Shown here: in pieces, positions 19,234 through 32,755 of the stretch | How positions within the stretch are numbered: the first letter of the stretch is position 1 | Layout: the number at the start of each line of letters is the position of its first letter | Origin: Aralia elata | Taxonomy: Eukaryota; Streptophyta; Magnoliopsida; Apiales; Araliaceae | Assembly: GCA_034770075.1 (NCBI GenBank) | Contig: CM068379.1 | Location: forward strand, 20,769,506 to 20,833,505 | Reading direction: 5' to 3' | Length of the DNA: 64,000 nt | Notes under the pieces: generated by a model | Told to the model about the DNA's origin: nothing | What the model saw: the letters and a program-made list of their open reading frames with translations, nothing else | The model's database searches: none | Translations under genes and position numbers: made by a program

Positions 19234-22200
19234 AGGTTCTCATGATTATGCTAAAGCTAATGCTTTGAGTAGATCCATGACACAAATCTAGATCAGTTCT
19301 AAGTCTAGGTATTGGTCTAGGTATTGGTTGACGAGAGAATGAGCTAACAAGTTGAAAATTATTTGTGTAGGAGAAAAACTGTCCTAAAGCTATCCAGACT
19401 ATTCCATGGTCTTAAAGGAAAAATCATCATGACTAGGCATGCTGATGTCATTGAGCATATCGACCATCTCATAAGGAAGAAATTGTCAGATGCAGCAAGA
19501 ATTAAAATATTCTCCGTTTAGAGAATCTGCATCTCTACCTCAGAAGCTGTGAAGTCCTACGAAGAATGATCGAGGAGTTCCCTAAAAGATAATGCATCAT
19601 CATTAATGCACTTACAACGACAACTCCATGGGCTTCTCAACACTTATGACACGTTCCCACTTTACAAGATATGAACTCAGAGGTTCATTCAAGCTTATCA
19701 ATGATCATGGGAAGTCATGACTAGCCAAAAGCAGAATTCAAAGATGTGTTCAATATATCAGTCAATGCAGCACAATGGAGGAACAAGTGATAAGACCGAT
19801 AATGGCCTGAGAGATTTCATCTAACAAAGAAATGCACCAATAATAACTGCACCATTGACTGTCAAGAAACTGACATCAGTGAAGTATCAATCTCTGTCTT
19901 CCTATAAATGCAGATGTCATTAACTGATAATATATATTGCATATCTGCATGTCCTCACACTTCAGTAGCAGATCAAGAGATTTTTTTCAACCTTAAAAGG
20001 AAAAGGAAAGTAAGTGATGGTTTAACAATCACTTTGCTGTCTATCCATATTTGATGCTAAAAATAAAATTCTTAAGATGAATATCTGAAGTCTGTGCAAA
20101 TAGAATCTTCTCTCATCTTGTTGCTAAATGTGCTTAAACTACTTTGCAATTGCTGTTGTGTGTACTGTCTCATTAAATTCGGTATCTTGACATTGAGAGT
20201 TTGCTATTAAATGTGAAAATCCAAGTAGGGATTGTATACAATAAATATCACCACATACGGTCTAACACTGATGTTTATGGAGTGAATGTACTTAAAGTGA
20301 TCCTACCTTAGTTCTCACACCTTATATGATGAGTAATGCATTATCTCATGATCCAAGCATTTGAAAAATCGTAGAGTGTAGTCATGTCTATCGCTGCACA
20401 TTGAAGGATCGTAGAGATTGATCAACTCTACGAACCATCTATGTTCAACTCACAAAACTAACCACTACTCTACCAAAGTTCAGATACCTGGAACATAAAT
20501 GATGGATAAATACTCATCTAAAAGGTTTGAGAATCTACATCAGTTTCACACTCAATGCTCTCACTCTCATACAACATGCTCAATTATCATCTCATTTAAA
20601 CTACATAAATTGTGAAAATACAGTCTGGAGAAGACTTGAGCTTTCAAAAGAACTAATCCAGCAGGACCCAAAGAATATTGGGTACCAAGTTAGAAATTTG
20701 TATTAATCGCAGGTATCATGATCGCTCTACCCTCACTCAAGCACATTCAAGGAAGAAGTTAGAAAAAAATGATCCTCATCAACAAACTTCTGAAAAAACA
20801 ACAACAACATAATTCTCCAGAAAATCCCTCTCAGACGTTGGAGCTCCATTCAGCACAATGCAGCCTCTCAAGAAGCATACAAAGACCAAGTCTACAACAA
20901 CACTACGATCACGGCATAAAGGATCGTAGTGTGACCAATGATCTAGGTCTTCATCCCACTCTACGAACGCATACAGATGAAAGGGTCGTAGAGTAACATG
21001 TGCTAAAGAGAATACTCTACGATCAGTTGAAGAATAACGAACAGTCACTCAAGATGGAAGTATCAGTTATGGGGGAGCAACAATCTGATTGATCAACAAA
21101 TGCTCAAGTTGATAATGGAGTCAAGGAAATTGAAGAGATATAGAATATAAAGCTGTAAGATGGAAAGAGTCAAAAAGCTACAGCCTTGAGCGCAAAAGGA
21201 AGTTTCTGAGCCAAACAAAGGACATGCCAGGTCAACAACTCTCTAGCATATTGAGGAACAAATCTAGTCCCTGAATGTAGATCTTAACTGCTTCAGGACT
21301 TAAGCAAAATGAAGTTCCTATAGTCCCTAAAGTAACACTCCCTCACACAAAACCTTGTCCCAGACTCAGAGTCCCAAAACTCTGTGACTGATGAACCAAA
21401 TGAATTCTCATCTTAAATCATAGAATCCCTAAGCTCTACGATTGTCAAACCAAGTTAGTCATTATGAGTGACATCATGATCGTAGAGTATGTTGGCTCTA
21501 CGATCACAACTTACCAAGTACTACTCCATACTTCATAACTATCCTAGCCCAAGGAATACAATGATGACATTCTATACACCATATCCAAACAGTCTTTCTT
21601 CAGAAAAGCACCTCAGAGACAAACCAAGCCTAAGTTGTCAAACCTAGAGGCCTGCCCTTTCTGAGCTACCTTAGTCCTGCTGAAAGACTAAATGCATCAT
21701 TTCTCCAAATCTTGAGATGGAAAGAAATAAAGGAGAAATGCTGATACCTTAGAAGAGAGTTGATCATGAGACTCTCTAGAAGAGAAAGAAATTGGTCCTA
21801 AGAGAAAATCTTCACCTAGCAAATGACTCTGCTTTACTACAAGATCAGATACAAAGCATGAAGAATGTCATCTCGGGTGTCAAGAGAAAAACAAGGTTCC
21901 TTCAAAGACTACTTATTTCAGAAGGAAGCCACTACGAACCTAAATGGAGGTTCCCTCATCAAAATCTGCACTCACTAAGACAAGTGCAGGACAACATCTG
22001 AGCAGTAGCAGGTGTGACTAAGATGGACATGTTCGTAGAGTTAAGGACAATGGCATCAAGCTACTCTACGAACGGACTAAGTCAAAAGTCAAACGGACAT
22101 GGGCCACGTACTTAGTAACTGACGTACAACAGTTATGGAAGGTTCATCACAATTGGCCATGTTCAGCAAATGGGTCTCTCACACGTGTACTTGACAAAAG

Positions 22201-22418
22201 GAGGGAACTAAGATAAGTAAGATTTCCAACACTGACGGTTACTCTTCCCTATCAATTATCAACATCGTTCCTCCCATAAGACTCTGCCGATCTCTCAAAA
22301 CCCTAGAACTATCAAATCTTCAGCAAATCAGAACCAGCGACCTCCAGAAACCCCAGAACTCTAATCACTTCAAATCTCCATCCTTAGTCAGGTAGCTTCT
22401 TCTTCAAAAATCCTCACT
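19234..22418 (+). other. Long non-coding leader of internal region A
   Basis: About 3.2 kb with stops in all frames and no conserved ORF. It contains further CGTAGAG inverted pairs, for example TCGTAGAG...CTCTACGA at 20409-20433 and the 10-bp arms GATCGTAGAG/CTCTACGATC at 21478-21505. A third pair is GTTCGTAGAGT/ACTCTACGAAC at about 22030-22073. Copies B and C are closely similar. Confidence 0.75.
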
Positions 22419-23569
22419 ATGGAAAATTGCCAAGTCGTGTCAGGCATTCAACTTGGGTTCGACAAATTTGGAGAAACTGGTGAGAAATTCAAAGAAATTC
22501 TTGAGAGTGTGAAGCTGGTAGGATTCTCAGAGTGTTTGGGGTCAAACATAAAGATTTACTCTGATCTTATTAAAGAGCTCCACCAGAATGCGACAATCGA
22601 CGGTGATTCTCTGACCACTAAGGTACGTGGAACCAAACTAAAGATAAATGCTGCAGAAATCAACCAGTGTTTAGATTTTGCCAAACAGAGTCTGTCATCA
22701 CTAGACGAAATCGACTCTGATGAAGGAAAGAGGTTGATGGGCTATATGAGGAATCCTCATGTAAGAGGAATGAAGAAAAAGGAATTCCCGAAGGAGTTTG
22801 AATTTCTAGCTGAAATTGTGGGCAAATGCATTCTGTGCAAAGACACTGCACATGACACAGTAAGCGATTTATAAATGAAGATCATGACTGCCTTTGTCAT
22901 GAAAAGGAAGATGAACTTTGGAGCGTTGCTGTATGATTGGTTGGTCAAAGATGTTAAGAAGGTAAAATCATCAGATAAACCTGCACTAAAGATATACTAT
23001 GGAAGATTTTTAAGTATCATACTGAAGAAGAAGCTGAAGAATAAAATTAGGGGCGATGAGGGAGAAACCCTAAATGTCAACAAAGTCATGTCGCCAAAAT
23101 TGTTTGATAATTGGAAGAAAAATCCCATGGAAAACAAGAGATTGAAAATTTCTGGTAGCAGCAACAGAGGAACCGCAAAGACCAGCAAAGGAAAGAGGAA
23201 AGCTAGTACATTGAAGAATGAGTCATCTCAATCTGAAGACTCCTCACCTTCTGAACCTATTTTCCCCAAATCATTGAAGAAGAAAGCTAAAGTTGAGGCA
23301 TCCCCAGAGGAGAGTTCTTCCTCCTCAAAAGAAGAATCTAAGGAAGAAGAAGCATCTAAAGAATCAGTGATCAAGCCCTCAAGAAGACAGAGTGCAAGAC
23401 TAAGGCAGATAAAGAAGCACCCAGGCCATGAGAATAAAGAAGAAATTACACCTGTGACATTTGATCTTGAAGAAGATGATGGTGAAGGAGATCAAGCAAA
23501 AGCTGCAGATTCCCTTAATGAATCTGCTGGAAAGGATGAATACACAAGCATAGCAGAAAGAGAGGACAC
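22419..23569 (+). pseudogene. Element ORF, copy A, 3'-truncated
   Basis: Starts MENCQVVSG and is open except for a TAA at 22872-22874, where copies B and C have CAA. The N-terminal ~230 residues look globular and include VRGTKLKINAAEIN. That resembles the VRG...IN pattern of the 'putative plant transposon protein' (Transposase_32) family, a tentative match by eye. A Lys/Ser/Glu-rich segment follows with basic runs such as KPSRRQSARLRQIKK. At 23569 the ORF is cut by the first base of LTR-B, losing about 1.84 kb relative to copy B. Function unknown; it may be a gag-like nucleic-acid-binding protein. Confidence 0.7.
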
Positions 23570-26500
23570 TGTTAGAAATCAGCATGCGAGTATTACACTC
23601 ATTATCATAGGGGGAGAAATCTGCATATGATTACCACTAATTGTAATATATGATTTGATTGATGACAAAATGATAAGAAGAACATTCATGCTACTAAAGC
23701 CCTATAAAGTCCTTAATGAAAAATATGTACACGGACTTAGAAGATCAAATATGTTAGGTTGATCTTAGCTAAATGTATATCTGTCTGATCAGAGCATGGT
23801 TGTAAAAATAGGCTTTGTAAAAGTCCTTAATTGAATGAGATGTAAAAGGACTTAGAGAAAAATAGAAGAAGATCAAACTTGTTAGGTTAATCTTATACAT
23901 TGAAAAGACATACGTACAAATAAGGGCTAGTCTGGTCGCAGAGCATTGTACTGACTAAGCGAAGGATCGTAAAGAAGACAGACAACATCGCAGAGCCAAG
24001 TATGCCACCACAGAGGTTTCTCTGCAGAACGAAGAGATGACTCGGCAGGACGTAGAGCCTGCCCGGCAGGACGCAGAGCTTCCTCGACAGGACGTAGAGC
24101 TCACTCAGCAGCAGTTACCGGACATCGTAACGCTGTGCATGTCAATATAGAGCGGGCAAGGCAATCGTAGAGTTGCCTCGGCATTACAGTGCTAAAATCC
24201 AAGATCGTAGAGTCTGCCAGGCAAGAACAGTAATAGGCTCGACAGATCGTAGAGCTTACTCGGCAGCACTAACTAAGCATCGTAGGGCTACACATGTCAA
24301 CTCAAAGTTTGCAAGGCAATCGTAGAGAGTGACTCAACAGAACAAGGAGCTCACTCAGAATCGTAGAGTATGCAATACAAAGAAGAAAACAGTAAGCTAA
24401 CATGGGAGCGTAGAGTTAGTCCAAGTCAGCCACTCTATGACTCCTATGGACAGTCTGAAATCGAGCAACAACATAGAGCAGGCGCCGCTGAAGTACTCAA
24501 AGATAAAGTGGCAATCTTCAAGACTGCTAAGCAAGCTGAGCATGAGCCATCAGACATAGCAAGATCTCTGAGCACAACCAAAGCATTAAACCATAACAGA
24601 GATCTAAAGACTTGTCAAGTAATCACTCTACGATCCATCAAGACTCTAGACCTGCACTAAAAGACAAGTGATCGTAGAGCTGAGTCTAAGACAATAAGCA
24701 GTCTCAGCGAATCAAAGCGAAAAGGAACATAGAGCAGCACTCTATGACAAAAGGAAGTGTCTGAAGATTAAGTAAAGCAGTCCTCAACATCAAAAGTGCC
24801 ACAGCAAGTCAGAAGATCATAGAGCAATCCTCTATGACACAGCAGCAGAGCTAACACCTAAACGGCATAGAGCAGTCCTATATGATAAGCACACTGCAAC
24901 AATAGCTCAACGAAGATTATAAAATGCTATGCTCTGGAACGAAAAGCTAAATAGAGATCACATAGCACGAGGAAGCATAGACTACAATATAGTGAGAAGC
25001 ACATCAGAGCACAACGCAAATGCAGACAGCCACTCTATGGATTGCAAGAGAACACAAGGCCACAGCTGAAGTTAGCAGTAAACTCTACAAACAGAAGCAA
25101 CAGGCTATACTCAGATGATCATAGAGCAAAGAGGAAAGTGCCAGCTGGATTAAAGATATTAAGCACTCAGGGTTGCTATTCCAAGATGAGCGGCTAAGCA
25201 AGAGTGTAATATTTAAATAAGTTGAGTGGAGCACAAACAATCATATCTGCAGCAGTCAATAGACAGTGCATGTGACTCCACCACATTGGTACCAGCTAAT
25301 GGATGCTGACTCAGCAATCACTAGTAGACTTAGGGAATCAAAATGCTCAGTGTTACAATAAACAAATCTGCAGAAAGTTAGTCTCCAACGGAAAGAAGTG
25401 CAACGGGAAGATATCAACGGCAAGCTTCCAACGGAAAGAAAATAGAGAACTATAAAAGAAAGAACAACACTCGAATATGAGTGTGCGTTGGTATGCAGTA
25501 AACAAGAGAGCAAGAACACTAAATATACAATCAGCTAGAAGCTTCACTGCAACAGAGAGGTATGCCAAAGGGCTGGCATACGAGCTAAGAGTCGAATAAC
25601 CAAGAAGCCAAGATCTAGAGTAACCGAATCCAGAATGGACAACTCTATGATCAAGCAAGGAACACTATGTGCTGAATAGATGAAGAAGTGACTTGGACAA
25701 GTCAACCAGTGTTCAAAGGAAGTGATCATCTGCATCTGCTATGTACCAAAAGAAAGAAGGGTTTCAACGATCATCATAAGCAGCATCTAGAAGAAGATCA
25801 TCAACAGCTGCCAAGTACTTGAAGATGAAAGAGATCAAAGTTCATCTTGGCAGCACAACTCAACAAGCAATCAACACACTAAAGAGGGCAGGGCGTCCTT
25901 GTCTTAAGTGACTAAACAAAGTCAAGTCTGCTGGACTTGCTGAGTACCAAAGGGTACAAGAGATTCTAAGGCTGCTGGCTTTAGTCTACAGGTTCCAAGG
26001 CTGCTGGCCTTGAAGGGTTCTTTGTGAACTAGGTTCCCAAGTCTGCTGGACTTGAAGAGGGTCATTGGATCCTTGTCCGAGGGACTAAAAACAACTCAAG
26101 TCTACGAGACACAAGATGGGTCAGAGGATCTGTGTCTACAGGGGTTGAGGAGGGTCATAGGATCCTTGCCTTTGCGGCTAAAAACAACTCTTGTCTGTTG
26201 GACTTGAGGAGGGCGTAGAGTCCTTGTCTTTGTGACTAAAACATTTAGTAGATTCCTACTTGTTATAGTAGAAGAGTGGAGTAGGAGTTATTACGTCTCC
26301 GAACCACTTAAAATCTCCTGTGTCATTTATCCTCTGTCATTTACTTTATGATCTATGAATTGCTATATCTGATATCAATCATATTATAGACTTGTAAATT
26401 GATCTGTGAATAAGCTTGAATCTATGAAGGGGTGATTAATGATTATTCCGATGTGCATGAATTGATTCTTTTCTTCATAACTGTTATACTTTATCAACAA

Positions 26501-26570
26501 AAGGAAAAAGTTTTTAAAGGATCTATTCAACCCCCCTTCTAGATCCATATTGTGTCTCCAGGAACCAACA
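23570..26570 (+). repeat. LTR-B
   Basis: 3001 bp. Starts TGTTAGAAATC (one change from TGTTGG) and ends GGAACCAACA. Its left edge is precise, but the preceding bases are truncated internal sequence (GACAC), not a purine tract, so it is a separate insertion edge and not the founder's own 3' LTR. It lacks a ~26-bp segment near 24040 that C and D carry. Confidence 0.87.
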
Positions 26571-26572
26571 AT

Positions 26573-26584
26573 TGGTATCAGAGT
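26573..26584 (+). other. Primer binding site after LTR-B
   Basis: TGGTATCAGAGT, one base from the canonical initiator-Met complement; the last C has become T. Confidence 0.85.
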
Positions 26585-29500
26585 AGGTTCTCATGATTAT
26601 GCTATAGCTAACGATTTGAATAGATCCATGACACAAATCTAGATCAGTTCTAAGTCTAGGTATTGGTTGACGAGACAATGAGCTAACAGTTGAAAATTGT
26701 TTGTGCAGGAGAAAAACTGTCCTAAAGCTATCCAGGCTATTCCATGGACTTAAAGGAAAACTCATCATCATCAGGCATGCTGATGTCATTAAGCATATCG
26801 ATCATTTCATAAGGAGGAAGTAGACAGATGCAGCAAGATCGAAGATACTCTCCATTAAACAGAAAATCTGCATCTCCACCCAAGATGTTGTGAAGTCCTA
26901 CAAAGGATGAATAAGGGGTTATCCAAAAGATAATGCGCCATGCACTTACTACGACGATCCCATGAGCTTCTCAACACGCATGACATATTCCCACTCTACA
27001 AGATATGAACTCAGAGGTTCATTCAAGCTTATCAATGATCATGGGATGTCATAACTAAGCAAGTGCACAATTCAAAGATATGCTCAATATATCAGCCAAT
27101 GGAGCACAATAAAGGAACAAATGATGAGAATAGCAATGGCCTGAGAAAGTTCAACTAAACAATGCATTATTGCTAGCAGCACCACTGACTGTCAAGAAAT
27201 TGACATCAGTGAGGTATCTATCCTATCTCCCTAAAATACAAATGTCTTTAACTGTTAATATATATACTGCATAGCTGCATATCTTCATACTTCAGTAAGC
27301 ATATCAAGAAATCATTTTCTACCCCAAAAGGAAAAGGAAAGTAAGTGATAGTTTAACAATCACTTGGCTGTCTATCCATATTTGAGGCTGAAAATAAAAT
27401 CCTTAAGTTGAAGGTCTGAAGTCTGTGCAAATAGTATATTCTCTCATCTTGTTGCTAAACATGTCTAAACTACTTTGCAATTGCTACTGTGTACAGTGCC
27501 TCATTAAATTCATTATCTTGACATTGAGAGTTTTCTATTAGATGTGAAAATCCAAGTAGGGATTGTATACAATGAATATCACCACATACGGTCTAACACT
27601 GATATTTATGGAGTGAATATATTTAAAGTGATCCTACCTTAGTTCTCACACTTTATATGATGAGTAATGCATTATCTCATGATCCAAGCATTTGAAAAGT
27701 CGTAGAATGTAGTCATGTCTGACGTTGCACATTGAAGGATCATAGAGACTGATCAACTCTATGAACCATCTATGTTCAACTCACAGAACTAACCACTACT
27801 CTACCAAAGTTCAAATACCTGGAACATAAATGATGGATAAATACTCATCTAAAGAAAAGGTTTGAGAATCTACATCTGTTTCACACTCAACGCTCTCACT
27901 CTCACACAACATGCTCAATTATCATCTTATTTAAACTGCATAAATTATGAAGATACACTCTAGAGAAGACTTGAGCTTTCAAAAGAACTAATCCAGCAAG
28001 ACCCAAAGAATATTGGGTACCAAGTTAGAAATTTGTATTCACCACAGGTATCATGATCGCTCTACCCTCACTCAAGCACATTCAAGGAAGAAGTTAGAAA
28101 AGAATGACCCTCATCAACAAACTTCTGAAAAATAGCAACAACATAATTCTCCAGAAAATCCATTTCAGACGTTGGAGCTCCATTCAGCATAATGCAGCTT
28201 CTCAAGAAGCGTATAAAGACCAAGTCTACAACAACACTACGATCACGACACAAAGGATCGTAGAGTGACCAAGGATCCAAGTCTTCATCCCACACTACGA
28301 ACGCATACAGAGAAAAGGGTCGTAGAGTAACATGTGCTAAAGAGAATACTCTACGATCAGTTGAAGAATAATGAACAGTCACTCAAGATGGAAGTATCAG
28401 TTATGGGGGAGCAATAATCTGATTGATCAACAAATGCTCAAGTTGATAATGGAGTCAAGGAAACTGAAGAGATATAGAATATAAAGCTGCAAGATGGAAA
28501 AAGTCAAACAACTACAGCCTTGAGCGCAAAAGGAAGTTTTTAAGCCAAGCAAAGGACATGCCAGGACAACAACTCTCCAGCATATTGAGGAACAAATCTA
28601 CTCCCTGAATATAGATCTTAACTGCTTCAGGACTCAAGCAAAATGAAGTTCCTATAGTCCCTAAAGTGACACTCCCTCACACAAAACCTTGTCCCAGACT
28701 CAGAGTCCCAAAACTCTGTGACTGATGAACCAAATGAATTCTCATCTCAGATCCTAGAATCCCTAAGCTCTACGACTATCAAACCAGGTAAGCCATACTA
28801 TTCAAAGTCGTAGAGTCATGATCGTAGAGTATGTTGTCTCTACGATCTCAGCTTACCAAATACCACTCCATTCTTAATAACTATCCTAGTCCAAGGAATA
28901 CAATGATGACATTCTATACACCATATTCAAAAAGTCTTTCTTCAGAAAAGCGCCTCAGAGACAAACCAAGCCCTAAGTTGTCAAACCTAGAGGCCTGCCC
29001 TTTTTGAGCTACCTTAGTCCTGGTGAAAGACTAAATGCATCTTTTCTCTAGATCTTGAGATAGAAAGAAATAAAGGAGAAAGGCTGATACCCTAGAAGAG
29101 AGTTGATCATAAGACTCTCTAGAAGAGAAAGAAGCTGGTCCTAAGGGAAAATCCTCACCTAGCAAATGACTCTGTTATACTACTAAATCAGATACAAAGC
29201 ATGAAGAATGTCATCTCGGGGGTCAAGAGAAAATAAGGTTCCCTCAAAAATTACTTATTTTAGAAGGAAGCCACTACTAGCCTAAATGGAGGTCCCCTCA
29301 TCAAAATCTGCACTCACTAAGACAAGTGCAAGACAACATATGAGCAGCAGTAGGTATGACTAAGCTGAACATGTTCGTAGAGTTAAGGGCAATAACATCA
29401 AGTTACTCTACGAACGGACTAAGTCAAAAGTCAAACGGACAGGGGCCACGTACTTAGCAACTGACGTATAACAGTTATGGAAGTTTCATCACAGTTGGCC

Positions 29501-29763
29501 ACGTTCAGCAAATGGGTCTCTCACACGTGTACTTGACAAAAGGAGGGAACTAAGATATGTAAGATTTCAAACACTGACGGTTGCTCTTCCCTATCAGTTA
29601 TCAACATCGTTCCTCCCATAAGGCTCTGCTGATCTCTCAAAACCCTAGACCCATCAAATCTTCAGCAAATCAGAACCAGCGACCTCCAGAAACCCCAGAA
29701 CTCTAATCACTTCAAATCTCCATCCTTAGTCAAGTAGCTTCTTCTTCAAAAACCCTCGCTATA
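26585..29763 (+). other. Long non-coding leader of internal region B
   Basis: Homologous along its length to 19234-22418. It retains the TATGTTGT-loop hairpin (about 28820-28847). The inverted pair near 27738-27762 reads TCATAGAG...CTCTATGA, both arms changed relative to copy A. No gene is seen. Confidence 0.75.
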
Positions 29764-32418
29764 GAAAATTGCCAAGTCGTGTCAGGCATTCAACTTGGGT
29801 TCGACAAATTTGGAGAAACTGACGAAAAATTCAAAGAAATTCTTGAGAGTGTGAAGCTGGCTGGATTCTCAGAGTGCTTGGGGTCAAACACAAAGATCTA
29901 CTCTGATCTTATTAAAGAGATCCACCAGAATGTGACAATCGACGGTGATTCTCTGACCACTAAGGTACGTGGAACCAAACTAAAGATAAATGCTGCAGAG
30001 ATCAACTAGTGTTTAGATTTTGCCAACCAGGGTCTGTCATCACTAGACGAAATCGACTCTGATGAAGGAAAGAGGTTGATGGGCTATGTAAGGAATCCTC
30101 ATGTAAGATGAATGAAGAAAAAGGAATTCCCTGAGGAGTTTGAATTTCTAGCCAAAATTGTGGGCAAGTGCATTCTGTGCAAAGACACTGCACATGACAC
30201 AGTAAGCGATTTACAAATGAAGATCATGACTGCCATTGTCATGAAAAGGAAGATGAACTTTGGAGCGTTGATGTATGATTGGTTGGTCAAAGATGTTAAA
30301 AAGGTAAAATCTTCAGATAAACCTGCACTAAAGATATACTATGGAAGATTTTTAAGTATCATACTGAAGAAGCAGCTGAAGAACAAAATTAGGGGCGATG
30401 AGGGAGAAACCCTAAATGTCAACAAAGTCATGTCGCAAAAATTGTTTGATAACTGGAAGAAAAATCCCATGGAAAACAAGAGATTGAAAATTTCTGGTAG
30501 CAGCAGCAGAGGAACTGCAAAGACCAGCAAAGGAAAGAGGAAAGCTAGTGCACTGAAGGATGAATCATCTCAGTCTGAAGAATCTTCATCCCCTGAGCCC
30601 ATTCGCTCAAAATCATTCAAGAAGAAGGTAAAAGTTGAGGCGTCCCCAGAGAAGAACTCTTCCTCCTCAAAAGAAGAATCTACAAAAGAGAAAGAAGCAT
30701 CCGAAGCATCAATGGTTAAACCCTCAAGAAGACAAAGTGCAAGACTAAGGCAGATAAAGAAGCATCCAGGCCATGTGAATAAAGAAGAAATTACGCCTGT
30801 GACATATGATCTTGAAGAAGGTGATGGTGAAAGAGATCAAGCAAAAGCTACAGATTCCCTTAATGAAACTGCTGGAAAGGATGAAAACACAAGCATAGCA
30901 GAAAGAGAGGACATAGATATGTCTGTTGAAAAGAGCCCAAATTAATCAACTGAAGATAATGAGGACATGGAAGCAAGTGATGAGAATCAATCAACTGATG
31001 AGTCAGTTGAAAAATCAAAAGAGGCAAGTTATGAAGAAAATCCAACTGATGAGTCAGTTGAAGAATCAAGGGAAACTTCTGTGAAGGAAACAAGTTCGAA
31101 AGAAAAAAGTAGCAGAGACACTGGTAAAGGAAAAGAACCAATGGATGATGAGGAAGTACAACTGGACTCTGAAACTGACAGCAGTGCATCAGAGAGTCAC
31201 TTCAAGCCAGCAACCACTTGAATAAGAAGAAGGATTGTACTGGAGGCAACCGACAAACCTGAAACTGTGTTGCCAACTAGATGGATAGACTATGGAGATG
31301 GTGAAATGAAAGTGGTGTCTATGACAATAGAGGATCTTCTCAACAATTTTCAATACATTGAGCTTGATCGCACCACAGTTCTGTATGATCATAATAGCGA
31401 ACAATTGACATGGTTTTATTCGTGGATACCCTGGTTGAAGGCCATTGAGTTTGAACATACAAGTTTCATCAGCTGGTGCTACTCTCAGTTCCCAAATGTG
31501 AAGCTGATCTCCCAGAACTTCCCCAGAGTTCAATCTTATCCGAAGAAGCTAATCAAGGACACCTCTCACTTCAAAGTCTACCGCCATGCTAAAGGTATAT
31601 ACATTCCATACTATGTATTGGAAAACTATGGAAAACAGTTCGTAGAGTCTGTGACCAAGGAACCCCCTAACTCTACGACTACAGTCCCCCAAACTCAACC
31701 TAGTGCCAACGTACCCTCTGATATCCCCTCCTCATTAAATAAAGAGCCATTTGATATCGTCACTGCCCTTGAGAATATCTACAAGAGTGAGAAATTCAAA
31801 TCAACTACCTCAATCCTCGAAGATTTCTCAATTGATCAAAAGTTGTTGAAAAATTCAGAAGCACTGCTTGCGAACATCTCCTCAGTTACCAAAGCAGCAA
31901 AAGAAGTGACTGGAGGTGAAGATAATGAATTCTACAAGGAGCTGCAAGCCTCATTTACAGACATGTCTTTTAAGCTACATTAACGAGATCAGATATATCT
32001 CAAGTCCATTGAGCAGAAGAAATCTGAGGCTCTGAAAATCCAACAACAGAATGCACACACTCTCCAGATTCTGTCAGCCAAAGTAGAGAACCTCAGCCAG
32101 TCCCTCACTCAACAAATGGAGTTTGGCCAGCAGGAGGTGATAATGGAAGTTGGCAATACCTCCTACCTAGTTGAGCAGCTCATTACGCACGTCCAACATC
32201 TCTCCCAAATGATTGATGACAAAAAGGGGGAGAAAAAGATGAAGCATAAGCTGAAGAAGCATAAGAAGAACAAGAAGAGGACAAGTGCTAGAAAGGAGCT
32301 GAAAAAGAAGAAGAAGGACAAACGTGAAGACCCAGCACCAGTACCAACAACTGAGGGGGAGCCAGGAGAAGAAGACCCAGCATCAAGCAAGGGGGAGCAT
32401 GAATCAGAAGAAGAATGA
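29764..32418 (+). pseudogene. Element ORF, copy B, full length with stops
   Basis: The start codon is ATA (ATG in A and C). From there to TGA at 32416-32418 the frame is continuous for about 884 codons with no frameshift and only single-base stops: TAG 30007, TGA ~30109, TAA 30943, TGA ~31219, TAA ~31981. Layout: N-terminal globular part, Lys/Ser/Glu-rich middle with a basic patch (RRQSARLRQIKK), acidic repeats around DESVEKSKE/DESVEESRE, a second compact part (WIDYGDGEMKVVSM, FYSWIPWLKAIEFE), a likely coiled coil, and a very basic tail (KKHKKNKKR). No pol motif. Function unknown. Confidence 0.75.
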
Positions 32419-32741
32419 AGGAGATAAAGGAGAAAGGAGCAGTCACATGACGGGAGCCAAGAAGAAGGTAGATCCCTAATCAGCAAGAAGGAGTTAACTA
32501 ACTGACAACTAGGATCTCCTTGATTATCTATTATCACTTGTGAACTGCGTTTGTTTAAGTCTGTTTTGGTTTGATGTTTTTGAACTGCTTAAAATGTTTG
32601 GTTCGATCTATCTTAAATACACATTGCTTCATGCTGTCTAGTAATACAGTGACTCACTGTATTTTAAGTCACATCTGCACTCATATTCTTGCACGAATTG
32701 CTCAAACTGAATGTTATGCTATTAGTGGTTTTGTCATCATC

Positions 32742-32755
32742 AAATAGGGGGAGAT
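32742..32755 (+). other. Polypurine tract before LTR-C
   Basis: AAATAGGGGGAGAT directly precedes TGTTGG, the expected plus-strand priming site. A near-copy (CATAGGGGGAGAAATC) occurs inside the LTR about 40 bp later. Confidence 0.85.

Noticed and set aside
20769..21048. ORFs on both strands in the leader (also 28068-28382, 37273-37587)
   Set aside because: The minus-strand frame recurs in all copies only because the leader DNA is repeated. It lies antisense in a region full of inverted heptamers and has no recognisable domain.
24370..24660. 96-codon plus-strand ORF in LTR U3 (also 33577-33867, 56324-56614)
   Set aside because: Repeats because the LTRs repeat. In LTR-A the homologous frame is only partly open (17051-17275), and it overlaps the non-coding heptamer array.
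30860..31189. Minus-strand ORFs rich in Leu/Ser/His opposite the element ORF (also at 53614-53943, 54943-55287)
   Set aside because: Shadows of the Glu/Ser/Lys-rich plus-strand ORF, repeated because the ORF itself is repeated.
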